From: Pleodorina starrii | Lineage: Eukaryota > Chlorophyta > Chlorophyceae > Chlamydomonadales > Volvocaceae | NCBI GenBank assembly: GCA_030267565.1 | Contig: BRXU01000015.1 | Location: 1,797,001 to 1,861,000, forward strand | Length of the DNA: 64,000 bases | Direction: 5' to 3' | Shown: in pieces, positions 35,801 through 48,341 of the stretch | Layout of the letters: each line of letters opens with the position of its first letter | How positions within the stretch are numbered: position 1 is the stretch's first letter | The notes under the pieces: model-generated | The model's input: the letters and a program-made list of their open reading frames with translations, nothing else | Told to the model about the DNA's origin: nothing | Databases searched by the model: none | Translations under genes and position numbers: made by a program

Positions 35801-38800
35801 GCATCCCGCGTTTTTGGCGCGCCCTCTCCTTAACCCCCTTGCGCCTGACTCTCTCATTTCCACACGAACACACGCGTGTACATGCATGCATGCATGCATG
35901 CGAATCCCCGCCCGCAGAGCCTGGCGGCCGCCGCCGTGTTCCAGCAGCAGCCCACGCAGACACCCGAGGGAGGCGACCCGCTGGCCTCCGTGCCCCTGCT
36001 CAAGGTGGGGGTGGGGTGGGGTGGGGGGTGCGGTGGGGTGGGGTGGTGGGGGGGGCGAGGCGGTGCAAAGGTGCGCGGTTTGCTGTGGTGGGGTTTGGTG
36101 CGGCGCACCCCCACGGCTGCACCCGCAACCCACAACCCACAACCCGCTGGTGGTGGCTCTTCTGACCACAAGCATCCGGACTTCCGGCCCGGCATTTTTT
36201 AGTCGCACAGTACAGTACAGTGCAGTACAGTACAGTACAGCTCATGAAGCGGCCCAACCTCCTGCACGGCTGGCAAACTAGCGGCCGCACCCGCGGCAAG
36301 CCGACAACCCCAATGGGCGGGAGGGGGGGGCGCCCACTCCAACGCTCGCCACTGCTGCCGCCGCCCCCCGTCCGGCTCCGGCCTACACGTGGATAACCCC
36401 CTCCCCCTCCCTCCCCGCCCCCCTCAGGTGCGCCGCAGCAGTTGCGACTTTGTGCTTATGCCCGCCAGTGTGCTGCGCAAGTCAGCAACCACCACCACCT
36501 TTGCGCGGATGTCGATGGACGCACTGCCAACCACCGCCACCACCACCACCACGAACACGGCGGCGGGGACGACGACGCCGGCAGGCGAGGGCGGGGGCGG
36601 GGGCGCGGACCCACGGGACGGTCGGGAGCCGCGGGAGCGGGGCGGCACCCTGACAGGTGGGGGGGCCATGGGCATGGGCATGGTTGGGGGGCGGGGGCTG
36701 GAGGGCGGAGGGAAGCGGTGGCGGAAAAAGCCCGTACAGGCGATGAGCTGACTGGCTGCTATACGAAGACGGGGCTCGGAGGGAGGGAGTAGGGTGAGCT
36801 GGGAGGTAGGACAGGGGTAGTAAGAAAACAGGTTTGAGATCGCAGGGATGGGGTGGAGGTGTGGCGTTCGCGAATGGACCGCTGCCAGCTGAACTGCACG
36901 CGTCTGGCCCGGCCCCCTGTCCGCCTGCCCCGGGGAAGAGTGTAATGGGGGCGAGGGGGGGGCGCCAGTAGCCCAGCATTCTTCGCCCCTCCTCTCCTAC
37001 GTGCTTTGGACTGCTCCGTCTCACCCCCTCCTCCTTCCCCCTCCCTGCGGTATAATTTCTACCGCATTTACCCTCCGCCCCTCTCCTCCCTCCCCGCGCG
37101 GTGGGAGGGCCCCTGCCTGTGGTGCGTTTGCCCGATGATCCCCCGCCCACCCCACCCCACCCCCCGCATGACGCCTCCGTCCCACCGCTGCCGTCTCGCC
37201 CCTTCATTGCCTCTCCCCCTTCCCCTCCCCCTTCCCCTCCCTGTCCGCAGACGGCCTGAAGCGCGAGTCCTGGAACCAGCGGCCCGCCAGTTATGCCAAC
37301 GCAGTCATGGCCACGTTCTCACATGCCAACGCGTCCAACTGCAATGCCTCGTTCACCTTGTCTTTTCCCAGGGTGAGGGGAAGGGGGAGGGGGGTTATCC
37401 ACGTATAGGGGGAGGGGGAGGGGGAGGGGAGGGGGCCGAGAAGAAGGGGAAGGGGACGGGAGGGGGGTGAGCGAAAGGGATTAAGGTTGCGAGAGAGGGC
37501 TCCCGCCCCCACATTTCACCCCACCGTCGCCTCTGTCCCTCAGCTGCGGTTTTTCCTTAATAACCATCCCTCTCCCTCCCTCTCCCTCCCCCCGATGACC
37601 TCACCCCCCCTTGCAGCGCAACCCCTGCAAGGGCCACACGCTGCTGCTGCACCGCACCCTTCTTGACGAGGCCCTGTCCAAGCAGGTGGCTGGGCTGTGT
37701 ATTGACGACTGCCAGGCGTATACAGTGGTGGGTGGCTGGCTCGGGGGAGTGGGGGCCAGGGGTGGGGTTGGGGATGGAGGGGGCAGCTTGGGGGCCTCCT
37801 GCTTTTGGGGAAGAGGGGCGTGGCGGGGCTGGCTGAGGCCCTTGCGTGGTCGCGAGCAAGGCGGCTCCTCGGGGGGGGGCAGGTGGCCGCCGCATGCCAT
37901 ATATGTGTGTGTGTCATTTATCCCGGGGGTGGGGCACAAAGCAAAGGGTGAGGGAGTTGCTTGGGAGCGTGGAGCATGCTTGGCAAAGCTCTGGTAGATG
38001 CCCAACCCAGCCAGTGATACAAAGAGCTAAGAGACAGATGCGGCAGTGCGGCTGAGGTGTACTTTACTTGTGCTGTCGAGGACTGACCCATGTGTGGTGG
38101 TGGTGGTGGTGGTGATGATGGTGGTGAGCTTATCCGCGGCCTGGTCAAGGCGGGAGGGATTTCGGATGGTGTTTCGGGCGGGAGGGTTGGGAAGGGAGGG
38201 AGGATGGGCCGGCCTTCCGCTGTTGCCGGGGCTTTACAAGCCCTTCGCCACCCCGTCAACCCCCAACACACACACGCACTCACACGATCTCCCCGCTCAC
38301 CCCTCAGAGCATGAAGGCCTATCCGCGCGACCTCATCCTCTCGCGGGGCGCCGTCATGCCGCTGTCCCTGGCCCTGGCAACCACCGTCGAGCAAGACAGC
38401 TTCCGGCCCCGCATGGCCCTGTACGTCACGTACGGCACATGCCTGCCCAGGCCCGCGCTACAGGCTGTCGTACAGGAGCTGCAGCAGCTGCTACTGGTGG
38501 GCACGACACACTTGCGGCTGCTTTGTCGCTTGAGAGGGGTGTTGTTCGGAATCGGATTGAGTAGGCGGACCTTTGCGGGTCGGCATCCGTACCGTAGTTT
38601 GCGGCGCACCAACGCCAACGGCCTGTCGGTGATCTGGCTAATGAGACCGCTTTAAAGGGGGGTGGGGGGTGACACTGCCGGGGGGGGGAGGGGGCCGGGG
38701 AGGGTGGCCAGCCTGACGCCGCAGCCGCTGAGCCCCCCGGGCCGCCGGGGCCTCAAACTGAGTGGCCGCAGTTCCGCAGCCCATTGCGGAGAGGAAAGGG

Positions 38801-41800
38801 AGGGGGAGGGGGAGGGAGGCTTTCTGAGTGCTACGGTGTGCCGCCGAGACGTCAGGCCTCATCATCGCCCAAACACCCCCTTCCCCAACACACACACAGG
38901 CGCACATACACACACACGCGCACATACACACACCATCTCCCGCTCCCCACAGGCCATCATGCCCATCGTCAAGGCCAAGGTCGATGGCGCGGTCGGTCCC
39001 GAGTACGAGTACCTGGCCTCGCAGCTGCAGGTGAGGCGGCGCTGAGCCGCCGATGCTGAGCCTGTGGGGCCTTATCTGGGGCCTTATGTGGGGCTTTATC
39101 TGGGGCCTTATATGGCGCCTTGTGGCTGTGGGGCTGTGCGCGCTCTCCGCATGTGCGCGCTGCGAACGAATTTAGGTCGCTTTGACGCTCTCTCTCTCTC
39201 TCTGTCTCTCTGTCTCTCACTCTCTCTCTTTCGCGTAACCCTCCCGCACGGGGAACCGTGATAGCCCGGGGGGCAGCGCCGCACGTAAGCCCCCATATAT
39301 GGACATGTGCTCACCGCACTCGTTCCTTTTGTGATGTCCGGGCTGTGTGTCTGTGTTGGTCTCGTGCTGTCGTGTGCTGGTCTGTCTGGGGTTGGTCGGC
39401 GGCGACGCGGCCGCGCGCTCGTTTTACTTCTGCTGGAGATATCAGGTAATCCTCAGGTAATATCCCAGGTAACTGCGTTGCGTTCCCTCGTCCCGGGCCG
39501 TTTTAATTTCCCCCCCGCCCTTCCCCACGGATCCGGGCTCGATGGCGCCGCGCCCCCGTCCCATCGCTGCGGTTTCCATCTTTCCTGCCCCCGCCCTCGC
39601 CGCAACCCCCCCCCCTTCCCCCCCCCCCACACACACCGCCCAGGACGCCAACCGCCTTCGTGGCAACAACCCGCGGTACCCCGGGCTCCCCGCGGGGCTC
39701 CCCACCGTCGAACCCTTGGACGAGCAGTACGACGGCGGCGGCCCCGAGGAGCAGCGCGCGCTGTCCTTCATCCTGCCGCCGGAGGCACCTCCGCCGCTGC
39801 AACTGCTGACACCCAGCCTCCGCGGCGGTGCCGGCGGCAACGAGCAGCCAGCTTCTGTCTGCGCATTACTCACGCCGACGGCACCAGCGCAGGCCCAGAC
39901 GCCGCGGCCCGGCGGCGGCTCGCCGCCGCCGCTGCAGATGGCCGCGGCGGCGGCGGCAGCCGCCGCCGCCGTCCCCGCCGCCGCTGGCACGGCGGCTGCA
40001 GCAGCGGCTCCGCCGCCGCTGCTCAGCCTTGCGCATCTGACCGGCGGCGGCAGTCAGCGACCCACGGGTCAATCAAACGCCTCGGCGGCGGCGTCCGACC
40101 CGGCGGCTGGTGGCGGCGGCGGCGGCGGTGGCGCGCGGGAGCCGCTGGAGGGGGACATTGACATGGACTTTGGGTCGCGACGGAGGGGCTCGGCGGTGCT
40201 GCTGGGGCGGCTGATGGGGATGCAAGCGCCGGCGGCGACTTCGGAGCTCAATTACCGGGCGCAGTCGGCATCGGAGACCGAATCGCCGCAGAGCGGGCGA
40301 CGGATTTCGGAGCTGGCGACCCGGAGCGTGTCGTTCCATTTGGAGGCGGCGCAGGTGCCGAGAGGTGGGTGGATAGATGGAGGGATGGATGGGTGGCGTG
40401 GGTGGGCGGCGTGGGTGGCGTGGGTGGCTGGGTGGCTGGGTTTGGGGGTTGGGTGGTGAGGTGCGGTGAGGGACTGTTGCGATGCGAGGGAGTCGGATTC
40501 AGATCTGGGGTTGGAGGCCCCGCACCGGAAATGTCATCAGCGCCTTTGGGGTCCGACCCTCGGACCTCAACCTGAGGCTGGGGGATAAGGGAGATGCCCG
40601 CAGCGGAGGGACGTGGGCCCGGCAAGAGCACCCAACCTGAGTCCGGGGAGGGGGTCCGGGGCTCCGGGCGGGCTAGCCTACCGCTTCGTTGTCACGCAGC
40701 TGGCAGCTCTTGAACCCCTCCCCCAGCTCCGTCTGTGCGCCCTGTGGGCAACAACGGCCCCCTTCTGCGGGCGGCCGCCCCTCCAGCACGGCCCCGTCGA
40801 CTGTCCGCCTGCCTCCCCTCCCTCCCCACCAGCAGCCGCTACCCCCTTTCCCCCCCGGGGGGTAACCTCTTTCTCCTCCCCCCTCTTTCTCCTCCCTACG
40901 GGCGCTCTGCACTCGTGGCCCCCTCACGATCGTTCGCTGACGCCGTCTTTCCGTTCCTTCGCTGCGGTAAACTTGGGGTTTCTTACCCACTTTTTTTCTT
41001 ACGACCCACGGCGCTCCAACCCCCCCCCCCCCGTTGTGGTTTTCAGGCGCCTCCAAGCTCGCCCCCATCATCGCCTCAATGCACGACCGGCTCAAGGCGG
41101 CCCAGGCGGTGCAGATGACCAACAGCAACCGCTACGAGGCGCGGAGACAGGACCTGCAGAGCATCAAGCTGCTGCAGGAGATTGGGCAGGGAGGTGCGTG
41201 CGGGAGAGCGGCGAGCGACGAAGGGGGGGTCGCCCAGTTCGGTCCCCCCCTCGCGAGCTCGGGGAAAGGGACGGGGGCCGTGGGGCTGCGGGACGAACAG
41301 TGTGATGGATGGTGGTATGATTGTAGGGTGCGTGGCTGGGACGCGCGCGTTTGCATGCCGTGCTGGCGGTGCACCCATGCTGTGCCGTACTGCCGTACTG
41401 CAGGGTACGGCACGGTGTACCGCGGCACGTACCACGGCACGGAGGTGGCGGTCAAGATCATCAAGCAGTCCCGGCTGGCGGGGGTGCAGTCCTCCTCCAA
41501 TGTGCTCGCCAGCGGCACCGGGCTGGGGCTGCACAAGCAGAACCTGCATGACGCGATTGAGCTGGTGGCCTCAGTGTCCATGAGCCACATCAATATCGTG
41601 CAGGTGGGGGAAGGGCCGGGGGGTAAAAAGAAGATACCGCAGCGGTGCGGGGGCGGAGGGTGTGGGGCGAGGTGGGGCAAGGTGGGGGTGCTGTTTGGGT
41701 GGGGTGGGTGGTGGGTGGGTGGGGGGGAGAGAAAGAGAGAGGGGGTCTTATCTCTTATGGGATCGCGTCCCAGCGGTCTGCGGAATTTGTAGTAACGGTC

Positions 41801-44800
41801 TGCTCCGACTGTTTTGCTCCGCTGCACTCCTCTCCTGTTCAGCGCCATCGGCTCACGCCCCTGCATCTTTCTTGCGCGACACGGCACTCCGCTGCCTCCC
41901 CCTCACGATACACGCCCCGCCCCGCCGACACTCGCCGCCGATGCCACCGCCACCGCCACCGCCTCCCCTCTCGACCCTGTTTGTTACGATGACCGCATTC
42001 CGAGTCCGTCTGCCAGCCAGTCTGTCAGCTTGCCCATCCGGCGTATCCAACTTTTAGTGCCCTCCACCTTCCCCGCATCCCACGCCACCCCTGCCTCCCC
42101 ACCTCCCACCCTCCACGTCGCCTCCGTTCCACATCTGCCGTCTCAAAATTTATTTATTCACCCCTCCGCCCCTCGAACTGCCTCCCCGCAGGTTCCAGCC
42201 TACTTTATGGATGTCAGGTTCGGGCCGGGGGCCGGGGGTGGGGATGGGGGAAAGCGGGTATTCGTGTGCCGGGGGTGGGGGAAAACGGGTGTTCGTGTGC
42301 CGGGGGTGGGGGAAACGGGTGTTCGTGTGCCGGGGTGGTGAGGGGAGGAGGGTGGGTGAGCGGCTCCGACGTGTTGCTGGGGGTGCCTGCCGCAGATCAG
42401 GACGGGGGGGGGGGCAGGGGATGCGGCAGGACGATGAAGGGAAGAGGTGGAAGAGGGGTGTGGAGCATGGCAGCATGGCAGCAGAGCCTGGGGTGGTGAC
42501 CTCCGGGGTCCTTGATTTCCGAGTCTTGGCTTCCGGTCTTGAATCCTTAGGGGGTCGGTCCTTTGATATTCGGCTCCTCAACCTCCGTTGTGTTTCCGAT
42601 TCCTCGCCCGCGGCCTGGATACGTGGATAACCCCACCCGGTACGCTCTCCGGCTGCTCGTTGCGGGGAAGATGCCCAAGATGCTGACGACCCGCGGGTGC
42701 TGTCAGGGGCGAGAATCAGCCGATGCGCTTCCTGTGTGTGACATGGGGGCGAAATGGGTGTGGGTGTGCATGTGGGGTGTGTTCTCGAGAGCGCATACGT
42801 GCCGACATGTACGTGCGTGTGTCAGTGTGTGTGTTTGCCCCCTGCCCCCTGCTCCCTGTCCCCTACCTCCCCCGTCTGCCCACACGCACCCAGGCTGGAG
42901 AAGCCGGAGGATGGGTGGGGGGAGCAGGGCGACGGTCCCTCCGACTCGCGGCCCTTCCGTCTGCGCCACTCGCCCTCACTGACTGAGTCACCCAAGGCCG
43001 GACAGGAACTGCACTCCGGTGGGTGTGGGGGGTGGGTGGGGCTTCAGGGCGTGAGGGGGAGCAGCAGCTTAGCCCCGTCATCTCATGCACCCCCACGTGC
43101 CCCTGTTTCCACCTCCCTTCCCGCATCCCCCTCCCCCCCAGACCCCCAGAGCCCCGCCCCGCTTACGGGCTCCGGTCCTATCCGTTCTTCCGTTGATGAT
43201 CGCCCTCCTTACGACCCGCGGCCCGTGCTCCCGCCCGCCTGCACCCCCACCCCCGCCCGCCCACCCCCCGCTCCCCTCACGCAGCATGCGGAGAGGGAGC
43301 CATGGCGCTTGTCCTCGAGTACTGTAAGTCGAGTACGGGGTTCGTATTGGGGCGGGCTGGGTCGGGGTCGTGGTCGACTGGGTCAGGGTCGGGGCGGAGG
43401 TCGCGGGGCGAGGGCCTGAGGGTCCGGATAGGGAGGGCAATAGCTCGGCCGGGCGGGCCGATCCGGCGCCCAAACGCTGCTAGGGGGGGCCAGGGCCGAA
43501 GCCTCACCATCCCCATCCCGCTGCGGTTCTTCTTCTCCTCCTTCTTCTTTCTTCTTCTCCTTCTTCTTTTATCCCTAAACCCAATCATTTTACCCCATAC
43601 CCATTCCCAATCCGATCCCCTGGAGCTGCGCCATCTCCACTTGCCTTTCCTGCTTTCCTTTCCGGCCCCGTCCCCTCGGCCACCCTCCCCTTCCCTCCCC
43701 TCCCCGTAGGCGACTGTGGCAGCCTGTGCGACGCCATCCTCAACCGCAAATTCATAGAGAGGGTCACACCCAGTGAGTGCGCACGAGGATGCGGGCAGTG
43801 GGGGGGAGGTCGCAGGGCGGGCTGCACGGGCTGGGCTTGGTCTGGTCTTGAGGTGGAGGGGGGGGTGACGAGTGAATTGCGGCGGTGAGGTGGAGATTCG
43901 CCATGTCTACCGTCGCCAGCCTGTATGGCCACATTCGCCTGTCTTTCTTGGCGCCCTTTCTTGTCCCCTTTTCAGAGAAGCCCCCTGCGGGCGCCAACGG
44001 CTCCGCACCGCCCAAGACCTACCTGGCAATCAACATGCGGGTGGGTGGAAGCGTGTGCGAGAGCAGAGTGGAGTGGAGTGGAGGGGAAGGGAAAGCAGGG
44101 ATGCGGGGAGGGGAGGAGTGGGGGCTTCGGCCTCGCGCTTGGAGGGAAGTGGAGTGGGAGGCGGGGAAGGATGACGGGGGAGGGTGAAGGGGAAGGACCG
44201 GGGAGGGTGAAGAGAGGGAAGGTGAAGAGGGAGGGAGGGCACAGGAGGCGGGGCGGAGGCGGGGCAGCGCGGGAAGCAAGAGAGGGGACGCACAAGCTGG
44301 ACGCTTACGCTTGGGCTCCGTTGCGGGCCAATCTTACCTGCCAACAATGTCTCAGCGCTCCCCAATTTCCGTCCCCGCCTTCGCGCCTTCGCCGCCCTTC
44401 CCTACACTCCGTCGCGACTGTCCTTGCATTTATATAACAGATAACAAAAATGAATTAAATGATAGGTGACAAAATAGAAACTACACAGATGTGTTCACAG
44501 GAAGCAGTGTTTTCAAAACCTTTCACGGAAATTGTGTTCTCTGTATTATGATAAAGTACTAACATATCAATATGATTGGGAATGTAAGTAGCGTATTATG
44601 TAATACACTCTCTCCCACCGTTGACTGTCCCACTTGTCCATGCACGTCTCAATTGCCGTCCTCCTAAACCCTCGCAAACCCTCATCGTCTCACCCACTAC
44701 AGTCCGTCTACGCCACGCTCCTGGAGATTGCTCTGGCCCTGCGCCACATGCACAGCCTGGCTCTTGTCCACTGCGACCTGAAGCCCCAGAACGTGCTGCT

Positions 44801-47234
44801 CAAGAGCTCGCCGCGCGACCCGCGAGGATTCACCGCCAAGCTGTCGGACTTCGGGCTGGCAAAGATGATGGCGCATGACGACGAGGGGCAGCTGATCATT
44901 GACGAGGCCGTGGCGAGCGGGTGAGGGGAGGGGTAGAGCGGGATGGAGGCGGGACGGGTGGATGCACCGGTGCGGGACTGAGGCGGGACGGAGCATGGAT
45001 GGAATGCGCATCTCGCCTCCTGCTCCATACCCATTTCCATGGACCCGGTTCGGCTGTAAATCCGCACGCTCTCATGCGCACGCTCCCCATCATTTGCCGC
45101 CGCCGCCACAGGACGATCACCCACGTGGCTCCCGAGGTGCTGCTGGGTGAGTGAAGCTAGGGAGGGCGGGCCAAGGGGGAAGGCCCGCGCGAGGTGGGCG
45201 TGTTGCGGGTGGGGTCTTATATTGGGGCGAGGTCCGTACTGCAATAGGTAGGCTGCACATGATAAACACTAAGAATGCGTACACCTTCGTGCACCTTAGG
45301 CAATATCGAAATTGTGTCACGGAGAGAGGGGTTTGAACCCTCGACCTTAGGATATCCCAAGTCATACATTGTATGAGACCTACGCGCTAACCAACTGCGC
45401 CACCTCCGCATGCCGGGAGCTGCAAACATCATACCTAGGTAGATTTGCAGGAGCTCTGCTTTGAGCCCAGATCACGGGGGTGGGCATTCCGACGGTCCGC
45501 ACTCCATGCGGCACTTGTCTCGCGCGTGCCACCCGTCCTTCAGATTTTCCCTACCTCTCTCCCCCTGCCATATCACTCCCTAACCCCCCTGCCACCACAG
45601 GCCAAAAGGCGCTGGGGGCGGCCGTGGACATTTACGGTGGGTGAGGGCGGTGTCTTTTAGTTAGGGCAGGAGTACGACGGCGGTCGTGCGGGTATGACGC
45701 TGTTGGTCGGGGGGACGAGGCAAGCCGGGGTATGCGAGGGCCGCGGAGGTGCGGGCTCCATTGCCCCAACCAGCCCGACTGCAAGTGGCGACGTCTGTGG
45801 GGTTTCCTTGCAGCTTGCCAGGGCAGCCAACGGCCAACGGCCCAACGGCTGCATACGAAAACGCTACACGGGAGGTGTGTGATTGGACTTGCAGTTGTGG
45901 GCGTGAGCGGGCTGTTTGGTTATGCCACGTAAAGGTGGCTTTTGGGATTCTGCGCCCCCGGGCAGAAGCCCGTCTGTCCATCCGTCCGTCCGTGCTTGAT
46001 GTCGTGTGTTGGCGGCTTGGCGCCAGGGGCCGTTGTGCCCCGCCCGCCTGCGTGCCCCCCCTTGACTGCCTACCTCCTTGCCTGCCTTTGACTGCCTCCG
46101 TCGTGTCCGCCCCACACGCATGTGTCGGGGCGGTTTGGCGCGGCGTCCGACTGCGCTTCTGCATACCTGCCTGCCTGCCCGCCCGCGGAACGCTTTTACG
46201 TACTCAGCTGAGGTTCGCAGAGCGCACTCTGTCACGTTCGATCCCCCTTCCCCCGTCCCTCTGCTCCGCCCCGCATGCCCCCCCCATCCTCGCCCCCTCT
46301 GCCCCTCTCCCCACCATCGCCACCCCCTCCCTCCTGCGCCCAACCTCAACCACCGCAACCAACGAGGCAGCCTTCGGCATCCTCATGTACCAGGTGAGCC
46401 AACAAACTAGCCCACGAGGCAACGAACTTGGGAGGGATTGATCCATCGGGGTATCCATCGGGGTATCCATGGGTTTCGTTTAATAAGTATGCGGCCCGAG
46501 GTCGGGGCAGGGACATACAACTGAATTGGCCAGCTAGCTAGAACGTTGCCAAGTCACGAACCCACCGGCCAGCAAGCAAGCAGGCAAGCAAGCCATCGCG
46601 CCTGTGTGCCACACCGCACAACCTGGTGCAGCACCACAGCGCACAACCTCTCAGAGCACATCGCGGTGCAGCGCATCGCCACCCAATCCACCCCGAGAAC
46701 CCAACCCGCGTCGCCACCCTACTTCCGCCCGCCCGCCCGCCCGCTGTCCCTCCTCCCTCCCTCCCGCCCCGCCGCCGCCATCGCCCCACATCGCCACACA
46801 TCACCACACATCACTTTACATCAGCTGCTGTGCGGCGTCAAAGTGTACGACAAGATGAAGTCCGCCTCTGTCATCGCCAACGCAGTGGCGCACCGGTTCA
46901 TGCGGCCGCAGCTGCCTTCCTGGGTGCCTTCCAGTTACAGGTAGGGTAGGTGGGGAAACCGGAGGGCAACCGGGATGGGGTTCATTTGATATGGGGCCTC
47001 ACCGTCCCCCGGCCCCCCTGCTGGCCCCCCCTGCCGCCTCCCGCCCACTCAGGTCCCTGGCGGAGGCGTGCTGGAGCCACAAGCCGTCTGCCCGGCCCAC
47101 CGCCGATGAGCTTGTACGACACTTGGAGCAAGCCATCGAGTCCAAGCGGGCAGCGGGAAGCGCGCGAGGCAACAACAACAACAACGGCAACAACAACGGA
47201 AACAACGGCAACAACAACGGTACTAGCAGCCAAC

Positions 47235-47248
<14 letters not shown>
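32846..47248 (+). CDS. Multidomain protein kinase with N-terminal GAF-like sensory region, copy B
   Basis: Exons: 32846-33049, 33205-33323, 34189-34333, 34804-35188, 35409-35638, 35918-36004, 36428-36656, 37251-37372, 37617-37727, 38308-38496, 38953-39030, 39644-40364, 41047-41193, 41404-41603, 42192-42217, 42894-43018, 43285-43323, 43710-43772, 43976-44040, 44703-44920, 45112-45146, 45601-45636, 46371-46393, 46825-46940, 47053-47248. All GT-AG, all phases agree, giving 1,302 residues plus stop. It begins MGLFSC, a possible acylation site (speculative). The GAF-like region and Ala/Gly-rich middle parallel copy A. The kinase carries the Gly loop ([12 protein letters not shown]), the VAIK-type lysine in [21 protein letters not shown] and an APE motif, so all catalytic residues I can check are present. 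The C terminus is Asn/Gln-rich, ending inside a CAG repeat. Inferred role: soluble or membrane-tethered signalling kinase. Distinct from copy A in three intron positions. Confidence 0.87.
35880..35902. repeat. (ATGC)n microsatellite
   Basis: Five ATGC units in a copy B intron just before exon 35918-36004. Confidence 0.9.
36206..36240. repeat. (ACAGT)n pentanucleotide repeat
   Basis: ACAGT/GCAGT repeats in the copy B intron 36005-36427, the intron that copy A lacks. Confidence 0.85.
40935..40971 (+). repeat. Dispersed ~44-bp repeat, copy 2 (diverged)
   Basis: CGCTGACGCCGTC..TTCGCTGCGGTA matches the unit at 20705-20748. It lies upstream of copy B exon 41047-41193. Confidence 0.6.
41622..41644 (-). 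repeat. Dispersed ~44-bp repeat, copy 3 (partial, inverted)
   Basis: GTAAAAAGAAGATACCGCAG is the reverse complement of the T-rich end of the unit at 20705-20748. It begins 18 bases after a copy B donor site. Confidence 0.65.
44430..44612. other. AT-rich island in a copy B intron
   Basis: About 180 bases rich in A and T (ATAACAAAAATGAATTAAAT type composition) within an otherwise GC-rich intron (44041-44702). The matching intron in copy A has nothing like it, so it is probably an inserted fragment. Confidence 0.6.
45318..45409 (-). tRNA. tRNA-Met (CAU), elongator type with 18-nt intron, or a tRNA-derived SINE head
   Basis: Reading the minus strand, the acceptor GCGGAGG pairs with UCUCCGU (with G-U pairs), then comes the A-box region TGGCGCAGTTGGTTAGCGCG, the anticodon loop CUCAUA, and the B box GGTTCAAACC with a perfect T stem. 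An 18-base insertion (45354-45371) after the base 3' of the anticodon sits at the canonical tRNA intron site; plant elongator tRNA-Met genes also carry introns. The gene lies antisense in the copy B intron 45147-45600. Oddities: the discriminator base is G, no T-run terminator appears within about 100 bases downstream, and TAGGTAG occurs on both sides (45245-45251 and 45436-45442). These leave open a tRNA-derived SINE. Confidence 0.75.
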
Positions 47249-47273
<25 letters not shown>

Positions 47274-47335
47274 AACAGTAGCAGTAACAGTAGCAGTAAC
47301 AGTAGCAGTAGCAGTAGCAGCACCGGTGGGGAGGG
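47160..47335. repeat. AAC/CAG/AGTAAC trinucleotide-type repeats at the end of kinase copy B
   Basis: AACAACGGC repeats code for the Asn/Gly tail, then CAG repeats for Gln. The stop codon is a TAG within the CAG run, and the CAG/AGTAAC array continues about 85 bases past it. Confidence 0.9.
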
Positions 47336-48341
47336 CAGGACCTCCAGTCCGCAATGTTTGGCCGCGCGGACGCGGCGCAGCAGGAGTTGGGCTGCACGCT
47401 GGTGACCCTCTCGTATTCTGCAGCGGCAGGGGGGCGTGTATTTGCGCGTTGCGTTTGGTTCGTTCGTTTGGGGGGTTGCCTTCCGTTACGTTACGTTATC
47501 TGCAGTGTCCCCGCTTTTCGCGCGGCTGCCACAGTCGCTGCCCTCATCTATCGCCGCAAGATGTCACACGCCGCAAGGCATCACAAGGCCCCGTTTGGGT
47601 TGCTCTCATACAGGGGGCCGCACGGCAGACCATGCTTCCTGGCGTGCAGTGCGTGTTTCGTGTCAACAGGAAAACGAGCGCCGCGCGTTTGTGTGTGTGC
47701 GTGCGTGCGTGCGTGTGTGGGTTGGGTGGGTTGTGGTGGTGGTGGTGGTGCGGGTTTTGAGTGTATGTATTGCCGATATGTAGAACCGCCGCAACGAAGG
47801 GGGTTTGCGTGGGCGGGGGGGTGCGGCCGGTTGACGCCCAATCGGTGCACTCCGCGCTTCGCTCCTTCCAGCGTCCGAAGCGTCTGGTGCAGGTAGCGCC
47901 GCCATTGCGTCTGCCCTGCTGGCGCCGCGCGATTTGCGATTTGCGATGCGCGATTTGCGATGTGCGATTTCAGTTCGGTCCCCCGCCTGGGGATCGATCC
48001 CCCGCTGGGTTTGCTCCAATCCGATCTCCTCCGTGCACGACAAGTTGCTGGTGCCGCGCCTCGAGAGGCTCCCTTCTCCCGGTCTATCTCTCTGCGAGCA
48101 GTGCCTTCGCTCACCTCGAGGGATGCTGGGGGTTTGGGGGTTGGATGCTCAATGCGCGCGCGATGCATGTAGGTTGGGTAGGGTCCGAACGCCGCTGCTG
48201 TCACAGCGATCGTTATGTTTCGGGCCGTCTGTCGAGTCACTGTCGCGGCGGCGGGGGGCAGGGGCAAAACCTCTGGGCGACAGCGGCGGGCTGCTGCTGC
48301 CGCTGGTGCTTGCTGGGGGGCTGAGGGCGGTCGGCGTGGGA

